Assembly (NCBI GenBank): GCA_036897625.1
Contig: JAYMTA010000620.1
Coordinates: 1-25,972, forward strand
Length of the DNA: 25,972 nt
DNA from: Pelargonium cotyledonis
Lineage: Eukaryota; Streptophyta; Magnoliopsida; Geraniales; Geraniaceae
Direction: 5' to 3'
The notes under the pieces are model-generated. The model saw only the letters and a list, made by a program, of their open reading frames with translations, had not been told where the DNA came from and searched no databases. This document shows positions 1-9,751 of the stretch, one piece after another. Made by a program: the position numbers and the translations under genes. Numbering within the stretch: the stretch's first letter is position 1; every line of letters starts with the position of its first letter.

Positions 1-390
1 CCTCAAATAAAGTCAACTCCAATTCGATTAGAGATTCAAGAATTCGTGGCTATTTCATGAACCCTTGCAATTCCTTGCGATTTCTCTTGGAAAAACTTCA
101 GAAATCAACGTTACAGAATAAATTATCAAAACCCGAATGAATTCGAGAGAGAGTTACGAATGAATCCAACTTTTCAGACACACGGTTCAAAGAAACGAAA
201 ATTGCAATTGGATTTTGATCGAAAAATATTGAGATTTTACCGGAAAAAGGGATTTTGGAAATTGCCCAGATCGAAAAGGTTGCTGAATGATCGGAAATTA
301 ATTGGAAATCTGATTGGAATTGGATAAACGGAAAACTGTTCGTAAAAAGGAGAAAAGGTACTAAATGGAAATCAAGTTGTATGAATATAT
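1..390. other. Non-genic AT-rich sequence
   Basis: No gene seen here. A 116-codon open frame on the minus strand (98-448) shows no domain, has a composition dominated by F, S and I, and runs into the MITE that starts near 391, so I treat it as chance. Confidence 0.5.
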
Positions 391-680
391 TTGGGTAAAA
401 TGCAACATCACCCCTTGGACTTACCCGTATTTTGGATTTAGTCCTCAATTAGGATTTTGGGGTTTTTTTTTCACGTAATCCATTCGTCGACGTGGCATCA
501 TGACGTGGCAGGACGAGCTGGCATCTGCGCTGACGTGGCAGTCACAAACCGGTTACAGCAGGTCAGTTGGACTTGTTTGCAAAAATGGTAAGATAAAGGT
601 TGAAAACTAGGCAAAACCCTAATTGAGAACTAAATCCAAAATATGGATAAGTCCAAACGATCCTGTAGCATTTTATCCAA
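391..680. mobile_element. MITE with long terminal inverted repeats
   Basis: The left end (391 to about 470) and the reverse complement of the right end (about 605-680) match over roughly 70 bp. Both begin TTGGGTAAAATGC / TTGGATAAAATGC and share the block TATTTTGGATTTAGT and the words CTCAATTAGG. The interior is short and non-coding and carries repeated TGACGTGGCA words (about 521-540). ATATATTT occurs on both sides (385-392 and 684-691) and may be an 8-bp target duplication, although the exact ends are uncertain. The superfamily (hAT or Mutator-like) cannot be fixed by eye. Confidence 0.7.
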
Positions 681-715
681 AACATATATTTTTATTGTAA
701 ATTCTTGTTGCTTGT

Positions 716-738
716 GCATCGCACGGATGCAAACTAGT
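716..738 (+). mobile_element. Possible Helitron 3' terminus
   Basis: A 5-bp stem (GCATC 716-720, GATGC 726-730) with a GC-rich 5-base loop is followed three bases later by CTAGT (734-738) and a T. A short GC-rich hairpin just before CTRRT, with a host T after it, is the known Helitron 3' signature. No 5' TC end or helicase was found, so only a terminus is suggested. The sequence is short and could be chance. Confidence 0.35.
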
Positions 739-741
739 TAC

Positions 742-1093
742 AATAATAGTTATTAAATATTAAAGTATAGCAAGATTTAGCAAGGAACCTAAAGCTCTAT
801 ATTTGTGTGAGCACACTAACAAATTACTCAAAGGAGAAGACCTATAACATATTTCAAATCAAACTGGACATATATGATTTGTGCATAGCATGTATGCGGT
901 CAGTATACTTCATTAGACCTATAAATATTTAGTCAAACTGGTTATTACAGCATTACATAAATTCCAATAATAGTTTTGAAATATTCAAAAGTGTAACAAG
1001 ATTTAGCAAAGAAACCTAAAGCTCTATACCTTGTTGCTCATGGGCAACTATTGTCTGAGAATACCAACAAACTAACATATTTCAAATCAAACT
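742..1093. repeat. Diverged direct duplication (about 125-bp arms, 225-bp period)
   Basis: Segment 742-866 recurs at 965-1093. Both copies begin AATAATAGTT, both contain AAGATTTAGCAA and ACCTAAAGCTCTATA, and both end ACATATTTCAAATCAAACT. The copies differ by substitutions and small indels, so the duplication is old. No coding potential was seen and no transposon class recognised. Confidence 0.7.
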
Positions 1094-1179
1094 ATAAAGC
1101 TCCCTTGATTTGGCCCCATGTCATATACGATAGAATCTAGATCTAACATAGCACAAGATACGATAAACGTGTTTTGAAT

Positions 1180-1640
1180 CAAAAAACTACCAATTGTGTC
1201 GCGTTCATGTTAAGCTAAAAAACACGCACACACGATTAATTAATCGTGTCACGACACGACATGACACGATTGACACGCACGATATGACACTTTTAAGGAT
1301 TAAATAATTATTTTACCTAAAATATAACCCTAGATCAAATCATAATAACATATAACCATTTGCAATCCAACTTATTTTTACATTGTTCCTCTATGTGATT
1401 TTTTCGTGTTGGGTCATGTCTTGCTAAACATGTCAATTCCGACCCAACGTGTTACTCGTGTCGTGTTAACATGGCACGCCCATTTAGTTATTGTGTTAAA
1501 CGTGTCATGTTCATGTTTTGTGTTTATAATCGTGTCGCTGTTGTGTTGGGCTATGCAACGCGGTCACTAATCGTGTCGTGCTCGTGTTGGTCGTGTAGCA
1601 CACAAACAACCTTCAACACGACTCGCACACATGCACAAAT
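1180..1640. repeat. Repeat element rich in CACGA/TCGTG words
   Basis: The left part (about 1195-1290) is crowded with CACGACACGA-type words and the right part (about 1400-1610) with their complements such as GTGTCGTG and CGTGTTGGGTC. The two ends therefore form inverted arrays around an AT-rich middle. Clustered subterminal repeats of this kind are typical of non-autonomous DNA transposons (hAT or CACTA type). Exact ends and a target duplication could not be fixed. The 79-codon open frame at 1471-1710 lies inside the repeat and is not a gene. Confidence 0.5.
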
Positions 1641-1645
1641 TATCA

Positions 1646-1877
1646 GCCCTAATAGAGTCTTTGAGCTTAACAAGATTTGGACTATAAAAACAATCACATT
1701 ACCAAAGTGAACACAAGAAGATATAGTTCTAATACATTTTAGAACTGGATTATACAATAATAAGCTATAACCTGCGGATTTACTCATCATCAGTATTTCT
1801 CCGTTCTCTAGATAACCAATGGGTTTGTTCACTTCCCTTCCAGATCCGAGGTTGCTAAGGTTGGTGATATTTTGCAT
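1646..1877 (-). pseudogene. F-box protein C-terminal fragment
   Basis: The minus-strand frame starting at 1877 reads as the last blade of the F-box-associated domain of plant F-box/kelch-type proteins: KPIGYLENGEIL, then a short loop, then LLLYNP, followed by IVQILLSSK in the place where family members have a Y-V-E-S-L-V-S-L-like tail. F-box proteins are substrate receptors of SCF ubiquitin ligases, and this C-terminal domain helps bind the substrate. Only about 75 residues remain. The F-box and the rest of the domain are absent upstream, where the LINE begins near 1910, and the frame then runs into the CACGA-rich repeat. It is a gene relic, presumably cut by those insertions. Confidence 0.6.
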
Positions 1878-1912
1878 GGGACTTCAATTCTAGAGTACAA
1901 GCTAATTATGGA

Positions 1913-3878
1913 TTGGGCAAGGGGCTCCCAATCACGAAGCAATTAATACAAACCCTAAGTCGGTCTCGAATCCGCAAAGAGCCACTGCATCTAGCTTCGA
2001 TGTGTTCGACATCCAGGCGTGATAAACAACTCTCTAACCGCCCTTCATTTGGGGTTGCGGGAGTAAATGTGGCGTCGACAAACCTAACCTCTAGTAATAA
2101 TCAGAAAACATGTTTAGCTTTCTCATCGCGTGCAGTACTCGGTAATTTGAAATGGAGCATCCTTGCTGTTTCTCGAGCCCCAATCTCGGCTGTTTCATAT
2201 TGGGCGAGTCTCTACGGGAAGAAGGCACTTTCGATATCAATGTGCTGCCACTTGGTCCCAGAGTTTTCGCGGTTACCTTCTTGGATGTGAGTTTTCTTAA
2301 TGCTATGAAGGAGTCGGGTTGGGCTTGGTTATCGCAATGGTTCATTCATTTTCATGATTGGAACCACCTTAAGCGTAAAAGCGGTCGATTCTGTTAGCTC
2401 TCTTTGTGCGGTATACCATTGCATGCTTGGCATGTCAATACGTTTAAGAGCATTGCTAATTAAGCAATTTGGGGAGTTTATTCATGCCCATCCGGGATCG
2501 GTTTCAGGTTATAATTTGGAGCATACCTATATACTAGTGCATACCACTTAAATACCATCTCAGAGCTGGTTAGTTTGAAAGTCTGGGAGAGCGACCTATT
2601 CTGTTGCGGTTAGCGATTGTCCGGTCTTGGAGCTTCCCTTTTTCTCTGATGCTTTGTGCTTGAGTGAATCCTCGGAGCCGTCGTCCTCGGTCTCATGGGC
2701 GGAGCTACAGCCATCTATATGGGGTCACATGACCCGGCCACTTAAGTGAACAAAAATGTTCAATTTATTGGATGTTTATATATATTTCTCTATGCAGTGC
2801 CTTCATAAAAGGTTGAACATGAATCTTAAAATATTTTCTTACTAATAAATAATATTCATTGGTTTATATTAACTTTATCAAATATTTAAGTTAGTACATC
2901 ATTTTATTTTTACATTATAATTACTAGTTATAGTAACTTTATTAAATAATCAAAAGTAATATCTCATATGTTTTTGGATTCATTTATTGTTATACTTAAT
3001 CAATTTTTAAATTAGTTTATTTTGTGAGTACAAATTGTATCTTAATTTTTATTTATTAGTTTGTATTCTCACAAATAATTGTGGTTAGTACAACACAAAC
3101 TTGTATTTTTAGATAGATTATATAAGAAAATGTTTTGGAATGTATGGAACATATATTTTTATCGGTTGAGCTACACGATTAAGATAGCTTTACTCTATTA
3201 ATTGAAATTAAACCTTATTCCATACCGCTGACAAAAAGAATCAAATATGAGACCTCAAAGAAAATTCAAAACACTTAAACGGTTTGATCCAATATGTCTC
3301 GATGATTTTAAAACAATTTGTATAAACAAAGTAATACTTTTGTTACATATTAGTTTAGTATTAAGAGTGTGACCCCACTAATATTAAGTGATGGATCCGC
3401 CACTGGGCCGGTCTCGCCACATGATTTGTCTGCCAATGTGATTGCTCCATCAGCATCTGTAAATAACAATGGTAATGAAGTGAATAATGACCTAATTTGC
3501 AGGATACAAATTAATGCACCTAGTTCTCAAGACCCTTTGGGCCCAACAACTCAAGCCCATGAACTCTTAAATCATCAGGTACTTGAGAATTATGACTCTC
3601 AACCTTTAGCGTCGTATGATCGTACTATCACAGGTCTTCCGCCGGCTCCAATACGTCGTCCTGTTAAGAAGCCACTGCTCCCTACTGCTCCGGCGCCTGT
3701 TCGCGGCAATTGGAAGTCTTCTGGCCTAAAGGGAGGTCAAACTAACAGCTCCCCATCCTCAGCAGTTGTCAATCGTGATAAATCGGTCCCGTCCCCATTG
3801 CTCTTTGGGAAATTTGTAAAAGAATGGGTGCTCGTGCACGTACTTCTGAATCAACATGCATTAAGCGGCTTCAATTGA
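1913..3878 (+). pseudogene. LINE ORF1 remnant (DUF4283-like nucleic-acid-binding protein)
   Basis: Three frames must be followed. The block at 2152-2397 contains DINVLPLGPRVFAVTF and ends in SQWF plus a DWN motif, which is the fold seen in DUF4283 ORF1 proteins of plant LINEs. After a stop, LCGIPLHAW is readable near 2403-2430. A frameshift then gives GEFIHAHPGSVSGYN (2472 onward), where family members have a block after the GVPL-W motif. The C-terminal half resumes at 3406 after the hAT insertion and runs to 3878. It is proline- and serine-rich, as expected for the low-complexity tail. The protein would bind the LINE RNA. At least one frameshift and several stops rule out function. Confidence 0.65.
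2694..3405. mobile_element. hAT-type non-autonomous DNA transposon in LINE ORF1
   Basis: The ends are inverted and hAT-like: CATGGGCGGAGC at the left and CAGTGGCGGATC when the right end is read on the minus strand. GGGGTCAC lies just inside each end. The interior is AT-rich and has no transposase. The flanks carry an imperfect 8-bp duplication, CTCGGTCT (2686-2693) and GCCGGTCT (3407-3414), sharing CGGTCT. Removing the element rejoins the LINE ORF1 frame (PSSSV before it, VSPHDL after it). An inner segment (about 3155-3285) is also found at 18436-18560. I am confident of the element, less so of the exact last base. Confidence 0.75.
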
Positions 3879-4161
3879 TAGAAGCCGATCCCACACTCCC
3901 CTGATCTTGTCTTGCGCGGGTTACCCGTGATGTGTCTGCTCTCATGTAACATTTCGAGGAGCGCTCGCGCAGTACAAGAGGGATCGGCTGCGCACCCTCA
4001 TTAAAGATGCACGACCTAGCTAGTATGGTTTTCTTGCAAGAAACAAAGCTTCCATTTATTTTTGTGTTTTCAGTTTTGGGTTTCTAGCAGTCAGGAAACT
4101 TGCAGTTTTGCTTTTCACCTTCAGTTAGTAGGTCGGGCGGCTTATTATCATTGTGGGACTC

Positions 4162-4179
4162 AACTTTGTTCCCTCTTTT
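4162..4179. repeat. Left target site duplication of the SINE
   Basis: The 18-base word here recurs at 4410-4427 with one mismatch (TTCCCTC versus TTCACTC). The two copies bracket the SINE exactly. Confidence 0.85.
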
Positions 4180-4180
4180 A

Positions 4181-4409
4181 ACCACTAAGGGTGGCGCAGT
4201 TGGTTAATCCAACTGTGTGAGTGGGAGAGGTCTCAGGATCAATTCCCACTCAACACATACTTAGTGGTGGTAGTGTAAGAGACTACTCTGGCGCGCTAAG
4301 GTGCCAAAAACTCTAGGCTAGCGTTAAGAGAAATAGTTTCTTTCCTGAATACTATTAGTTACTTATATATATAAACCTTTAGGCCATCGCTTATGAAAAA
4401 AAAAAAAAA
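4181..4409 (+). mobile_element. tRNA-derived SINE with poly(A) tail
   Basis: The element shows a split RNA polymerase III promoter: an A box TGGCGCAGTTGG at 4192-4203 and a B box GGATCAATTCC at 4236-4246, 32 bases apart as in tRNA genes. A non-tRNA body follows, ending in GCTTATG and a run of about 15 A. An 18-bp target duplication with one mismatch (4162-4179 and 4410-4427) brackets it. SINEs of this type are copied by LINE machinery in trans. Here it sits inside the endonuclease of a LINE on the same strand. Its tail motif may match that of its LINE partner. Confidence 0.88.
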
Positions 4410-6648
4410 AACTTTGTTCACTCTTTTGTCATCCATTGTTGAATTTTTTTTGTAGCTTTAATTGGTTTCTGGTCGGGTTTTAATTGTCAGTGCTTAATCA
4501 TTAATGTGTATGCTCCATCATCTGAGTCAATGCGTTAAGCTTTATGGGACAGGTTGTTTTTGGTCATTGAGGACTCGGGGCTTCCTTGTATGATGGCAGA
4601 CGACTTTAATTTTGTTCGTAATGTGTTGGAGCGAGCTAGTGGTTTGGCCTCATCAACTTCAATTTCAGCATTTAGCGAGTTCATTGATTGTTGTTGCCTT
4701 TTTGATCTGCCTTTACATGGACAGTGTTTCACATGGTATGGCCTGAACGGAAGCGCAAGCCGTCTGGATCGGATTTTGGTATCCTCCACTTGACCGGCTT
4801 TTTTGGAGAATTTTGTTTAATCAGGCTTAGCGCGGAGTTGCTCGGATCATTGCCCGGTTCAATTATCTATTGGCACTATTAATTGGGATCCCGTTTAAGT
4901 TTATGAACTTTTGGGTGTCTCATGACTTATTTTATGATTTTGTTTGCTCTAAGTGGAATTTGTTCTCTGTTCATGGCCTCCCATGTTACAAATTATGGCA
5001 AAATTTGTATTGGCTCAAGCAGGAACTTAAAGCTTGGAAGGGCGTCTTGATCATGCTATTCAGGATATTGAAAAAGCTAATTGATGAGCTCGACGTTAAA
5101 GCCGAAAAATCCCCATTGACTGCTGCTGAATCTGCCAGTTGAGCCTAATTGGTCACGAACCTTCAATCCAAATTGCGGGATTTGTCGGCTTTTTGGAAAC
5201 AAAAATCACGCGTTCGTTGGTTAATGGATGGAGATGGTAACACGGGCTATTTTCACCGTGTAGCTTCTATTCGTCATGCTCAGAATCATATCTCAGGTGT
5301 GTTAGATGGTGATACTTGGGTTGAGGATCTGAATATGGTTAAAGATTTGGCACGTGATTTTTTTGAGGCGCACTTCACTAGTTTGAATTCGAATGACAGG
5401 TTTCTTTTAACAGGCTTCAACTTAGCAAATTGTCAGCTGCTGCTAGAAATGATCTTGAAAGGCGTTTTGATGGTTCCCGAGCCCCGGGACCAGACGGTTT
5501 TAGCTTTTTCTTCTTTCAAACTTGTTGGGACATCATCCAGGCTGATGTACTCTCTTTTGTTCAGTCAGTTTTTGACTCGGGTAACTTGGGCAAAGGTTTT
5601 CAGTCGGCCTTCTTGGCTTTTATTCCAAAGGTGACAACTCCCAAAGGCTTTAATGATTATAGGCCTATAAGTTTGGTCACAAGTCCTTACAAACTGATAA
5701 CCAAATTATTGGCTAATAGGCTTCGGATTTATATTGGTGATCTGATAAGTGCTTTGTAAAGCGCTTTTATTAAGGACCGGCAATTGCCTTATAGTGTTTT
5801 TTATCGTGGGCGAGGTTATGCACCATGCGCGATCTAGACATGTTCCCTCAGTTGTTTTAAAATTGGATTTTCAGCAGGCTTTTGATCGTCTGGATTGAGA
5901 TTTTATTGATTTCTGTCTCAGCTCTATGGGTTTTGGAACTCAATTCAGGTTCTGCGTTCGATGTTGTCTGCACTTTTCGATCTCAATTTTGATTAACAGT
6001 TCACCATCTCCTGAATTTTATACATCGCAGGGTGTAAAATAAGGATGTCCCCTCTCACCCTACTTGTTCATAATTGTAGCGGAAACTATTCACTTGCTTT
6101 TGAGTCGAGCTAAAGCGGATGGGCTGTTTCGTGGTATTCAGCTTGGGTTGGTCTCTATTTCGCATCTACAATTTTCATATGACACATTCTTGTTTATTGA
6201 TGTATCGAATTTGTCAGGTTCAATTGCAAATGTTAAATGCATTTTGTCTTGTTTTGAGATGGCATCAAGTTTGTCAATTAATTTCCATAAGTCGAGATTA
6301 ATTGGCATTGCACTTAGCGAGGATCTAGTCGCTGTTTTGGCCTGGGACTTAGGCTGTCAGGTTGCCGTTTTACCTATTACATATTTAGGCTTTCGCTTGG
6401 GTCGTAATCCGTGGCTCGCTAGCTCATGGTCCGGCATCATCGACAAGTATAGCAAAAGATTGGATTTGTGGCAAACTAAATACATCTCACTAGGTGGCCG
6501 GGTTACCTTAATTCGGGCAGCTCTCACTTCGCTTCCGCTTTTTTATATGTCGCTCTTTCGAGAACCAAAGAAAGTGATTAATGAACCTGAGGCAATAGAA
6601 AGAAGATTTTTGTGTTCGGGCTCTTTAAATAGTGGCTTTTGCAAAGTT

Positions 6649-6992
6649 TGTTGGGTGCACAGCGGAATCTGAGACAAGTAATAGAGAAACTGGCAGACAC
6701 AATTTCAGATGAGAGTGATTAAAGGAATTGAGAAATCTTTGCTAACTGATTCTCATTGATTTTCAGCATACTACAAAACACGAAAATGCCACTATTTAAA
6801 GATAAAGATAAGCTAGTGTAACTTCTACATTTAAGCTACCATAATTGATAAATAGCCGCTAATTTATTTGCGTAAACAAAGACTTGTAACGGACTAACGG
6901 TCCTTCATTTTGGCTTCACTCCTCCTTCATCTTCAATGTTCAATATACTGCTCCCAATATTGTAGGAGTGATTTTAAATCACATCTCCAACA
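6649..6992 (-). repeat. 3' LTR of the copia element
   Basis: This 344-bp LTR begins TGTTGGGTGCAC and ends ATCTCCAACA. It pairs with 10716-11075 but is 16 bp shorter and differs at many sites. It ends the LINE on the left. Confidence 0.92.
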
Positions 6993-7666
6993 CTCCCCCT
7001 TGATCGAAAGTCACATACACCAAGTAGGGATGTGTTCATGTCATGCTTGTGGCCGGTTAAAGCTTTGGTGAAAACGTCAGCAACTTGATCTTCTGTGTGA
7101 CAATACTTAATTGCAACTTCTCCTTCATGCACAAGATCTTTAATAAAATGAAACCTTACCTGAATATGCTTCGACCTTCCATGCGCTCCTGCATTTTTAG
7201 AAATAGTTATCGCTGACTTGTTATCACAATACAAGTCTGTAGGTCGGTTTTGACAAATGCCAAAATCATTCAACATTCTTCTTATCCACACACATTGACA
7301 CGCAGCTGCCATGCACGCAATATACTCCGCCTCAGCTGTAGAAAGAGCAACTACAGGTTGATTCTTAGAACACCATGCTACTGCACCTGAGCCAAGTGTA
7401 AAAACTTTACTTGAAGTGCTTCTCTTATCATCAAAACTGGCTACCCAATCGCTGTCTGTGAATCCAGTTAATTTAAGACTTGAATCGTTAGCATACCATA
7501 TGCCAAAGTCCAATGTGCCAGCAATGTATCTGAGTATCCTCTTTACTGCTCCAAAATGCTCTTTAGAAGGATTGCTCATAAATCTTGAAACCATACCCAT
7601 TGAAAAGGATATGTCTGGCCTCGTGTGAATTAAGTAAATTAGCCCTCCAACAAGGCTTCTGAACAT
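6974..7666 (-). pseudogene. copia pol: RNase H and end of RT
   Basis: This 230-residue open frame starts inside the RT C-terminal region (GGLIYLIHTRPDISFSMGMV, then HFGAVKRILRYIAGT). It continues into the RNase H domain: TDSDWVAS (first Asp), LSTAEAEYIA (Glu), LYCDNKSA (Asp) and RSKHIQVRFHFIKD near the end. The frame runs through the polypurine tract into the LTR. RNase H removes the RNA strand during reverse transcription. These catalytic acids look preserved, unlike those of RT and integrase. The usual pattern S-S-M-F-R-S-L is also readable at the start of the frame. Confidence 0.9.
6993..7001 (-). other. Polypurine tract of the copia element
   Basis: On the minus strand AAGGGGGAG directly precedes the 3' LTR. 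This is the primer site for plus-strand DNA synthesis in LTR elements. Confidence 0.85.
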
Positions 7667-8702
7667 GCTTGCATTGCAGCACCACTTCCATCTTCAAGCT
7701 TCAACATTTGGTTCTTGTTCATTGGAGTAGAAACAAGTTTACAACCTGTCATTTTGAACCTATCCAACAAATTTTATGCGTATTTTTTCTGAGCAACAAA
7801 AATACCATCAAGACTTTATGTTACCTCAAGTCCAAGGAAATAATGCATTTCCTCCAAGTTTGTCATTTCAAAAGCCTCCTTCATCTTGCTTCTGAATTCT
7901 TCAACCAATGATGAACATGATCCCATGTAGATGATGTCACCCACATACAAACAGACAATGAGGCATCCTTCATCTCCTTGCCTCTTAACATAAAAAGTCG
8001 GCTTATTTTCACTTATAACAAAGCCATTTTCTTTGAAATAAGCATCTATCTTTCCATACCATGCTCTCGGATCTTGTTTTAGGCCATAAAGTGTTTTATG
8101 AAGGTGATACACCATACATTTTTTTCATTTTGCTTCAAAGCCTTCGAGTTGCTGGATGTAGACTTCTTCCTTGAGTTCTCCATTTAGAAAAGCTGATTTG
8201 ATGTCCAGTTGATGAACTTTCCATCCAAGATGAGTTGCTACCACTGGAAGAGCCTCACCATTTCAAATCTGGCAACCGGTGAGAATGTGTCTTCATAGTC
8301 TACTCCATACTGTTGTGCATAGCCCTTTGCAACAAGTCTGTCTTTGTGCTTCATGACTTTTCCGTTTGCTTCACACTTGGTTCTGAACACCTACTTGACA
8401 CCGATACATGTCTTACTTTTGGACAGATTTACAAGTTTCTAAGTTCCATTCTTCTCAATAGAGCTTATCTCATCTTCCATTGCTTTTCTCCAGACTTCAC
8501 TTATTGCTGCTTCATCATACCTCACTGGATCCTTGCCCAATAAAGCAAAGCCCGCTGCATTATAGATTTCTTCCATAGACCTATATTTGCGTGGTCTTGA
8601 AGAAAGACTACTTGAACCACTACTATTGTTTCCATTTGTTTCTCTTTTTGCAACTGAAGTTGTTGGTGTAGTTGGAGTGCTTGGTGGACTTTCAACTTCA
8701 GC
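7667..8702 (-). pseudogene. copia pol: reverse transcriptase with broken catalytic box
   Basis: Read in the minus direction from 8702, the domain gives RSMEEIYNAAGFALLG, then [40 protein letters not shown] and FLNGELKEEVYIQQLEGF. The open stretch at 8115-7816 then gives LHKTLYGLKQDPRAWYGKID and, where copia elements have YVDD, LYVGDIIYMGS (7936-7947). The first catalytic Asp is therefore Gly. TAG stops and frameshifts interrupt the region (for example after KNGT, after CIGVK, near FQW and after GLEVT). RT would copy the element RNA into DNA; this one cannot. Confidence 0.88.
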
Positions 8703-9729
8703 TTATTGATCTTCTTCTGGTTCACTAATATATGTCTTTGGTTCACCAATCGATGTCTCTGACTCATTCCAGTTCCACCTATCACTTTCATTAAAAACTA
8801 CATTTATGCTGATTATAACTTTTTCAGCAGTAGGATCATACAATTTATATGATTTGTTCTCTAAACAATAACCAAGAAAAATACATTTTGTGGAGTTATT
8901 ATCTAATTTTCTCTTTTCATGAGAATTAACAAGAGCATAAGCTATACAATCAAATATTCTCAAGTGACTTACATCTGGTTTTCTAGTTGTCCAAGCTTCA
9001 TAAGGAGTCTTGTTTTGCACAACTTTGGTTGGTGACAAGTTGATCAAATATACCACTGTTGCAACTGCTTCAGCCCAAAATTGTTTGGGTAGTCCCTTCT
9101 CCTTCAACAAACTCCTCGCCATTTCCACAACCGTCATGTTCTTCCTTTCTGCAACACCGTTCTGCTCTGGTGTGTAGGAAGCTGTCAATTCCTTTTTTAT
9201 GCCTTGGCTTTCACAAAAGTTTGTGAACTGGTGAGACATGAATTCTCCTCCTCGATATGTTCTAAGCACTTTTAGTCTTGAACCAATTTGATTCTCCACT
9301 AATGCCTTGAACTTGACAAAGCTCTGATAAGTCTCTGCTTTTATTTTCTGAAAGTAAACCCAACTCTCATGAGTGATCATCAGTAAACATTAGATAATAA
9401 ATGTTACCTCTCAAGGATTTTGTTTTCATGGGTCCACACAAATCAGCATGTACTAGTTCTAAGCACTTGGTTGCTCTCCAAGCTTGTCCATTAGGGAAAG
9501 GCTTCTTCGTTTTCTTGCTTTGTATGTAGCTTTCACAGACTTCTAATGGTCGGATATTTGGAAGACCATTCAACATTTCTTTTCTTCCTAATAACTTCAG
9601 CCCCTTCTCATGTAGATGACCATATCTCAAGCGACATAAGTTTGGATGCACTTTTTCTCCTGCTTCCAAAGCCATTTCATTTAAGCAAGAGAGATCGAAA
9701 GAAAACATTCGGTTACCTGTCATCATCAC
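8703..9729 (-). pseudogene. copia pol: GAG-pre-integrase and integrase, two frames
   Basis: From 9729 the frame has RYGHLHEKGLKLL (part of the HHCC zinc module, whose last CxxC reads CESY, so one Cys is lost) and then HADLCGPMKTKSLRGNIYYL with the first integrase Asp and FTDDHS. A frameshift near 9370 leads to the frame 9380-8703: SWVYFQK, RTYRGGEF (9255-9257 encodes Tyr where the second catalytic Asp belongs), YTPEQNGVAERKN with the catalytic Glu, and the C-terminal SHLRIFDCIAY and FLGYCLENKSYKLYDP. Integrase would insert the DNA copy. A missing Asp and Cys plus the frameshift make it inactive. Confidence 0.9.
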
Positions 9730-9751
9730 CTGAGCAACTTTTCCAGTATAC

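Larger units (their letters stand above)
1910..6648 (+). mobile_element. Decayed L1-type LINE, interrupted by hAT, SINE and copia elements
   Basis: Plus-strand remnants appear in the order expected for a plant L1-like LINE: ORF1 with a DUF4283-like region, then ORF2 with an endonuclease and a reverse transcriptase. ORF1 is split by a hAT-type element (2694-3405), and the endonuclease by a SINE (4181-4409). The element stops in the middle of the RT-proximal region where the copia LTR begins at 6649. No zinc-finger, RNase H or poly(A) tail follows beyond the copia element. Without the insertions about 3.8 kb remains. Stops and frameshifts throughout show that it is dead. The 5' end near 1910 is an estimate. 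Confidence 0.8.
3930..6648 (+). pseudogene. LINE ORF2 remnant (endonuclease and reverse transcriptase)
   Basis: The likely start is the ATG at 3930, giving MCLLSCNIS, which resembles the usual opening of ORF2. Endonuclease motifs follow: FLQETKL (about 4030-4050) with its metal-binding E, then after the SINE NVYAPSSES, DDFNFVRN, FTWYG and RLDRILVS (to about 4790). The linker has FWKQKSRVRWLMDGDGNTGYFH (about 5190-5255). The RT domain shows RAPGPDGFS, FIPKV, DYRPISLV and KLLANRL (5430-5757), then after stops LDFQQAFDRLD, GCPLSPYLF and, in place of the FADD catalytic box, LQFSYDTFLF near 6165-6195. YLGFRLG and GGRVTLIRAAL close the region. At least four stops and three frameshifts are present, and a catalytic Asp is replaced, so it is inactive. 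Confidence 0.8.

Noticed and set aside
98-448. 116-codon minus-strand open frame
   Set aside because: No domain, low-complexity composition, and it overlaps a MITE end.
1471-1710. 79-codon plus-strand open frame
   Set aside because: It lies inside the CACGA-rich repeat and overlaps the better supported F-box tail on the other strand.
4181-4260. A genuine tRNA gene
   Set aside because: The A and B boxes are present, but the acceptor stem and cloverleaf cannot be formed and a SINE body, poly(A) and target duplication follow.
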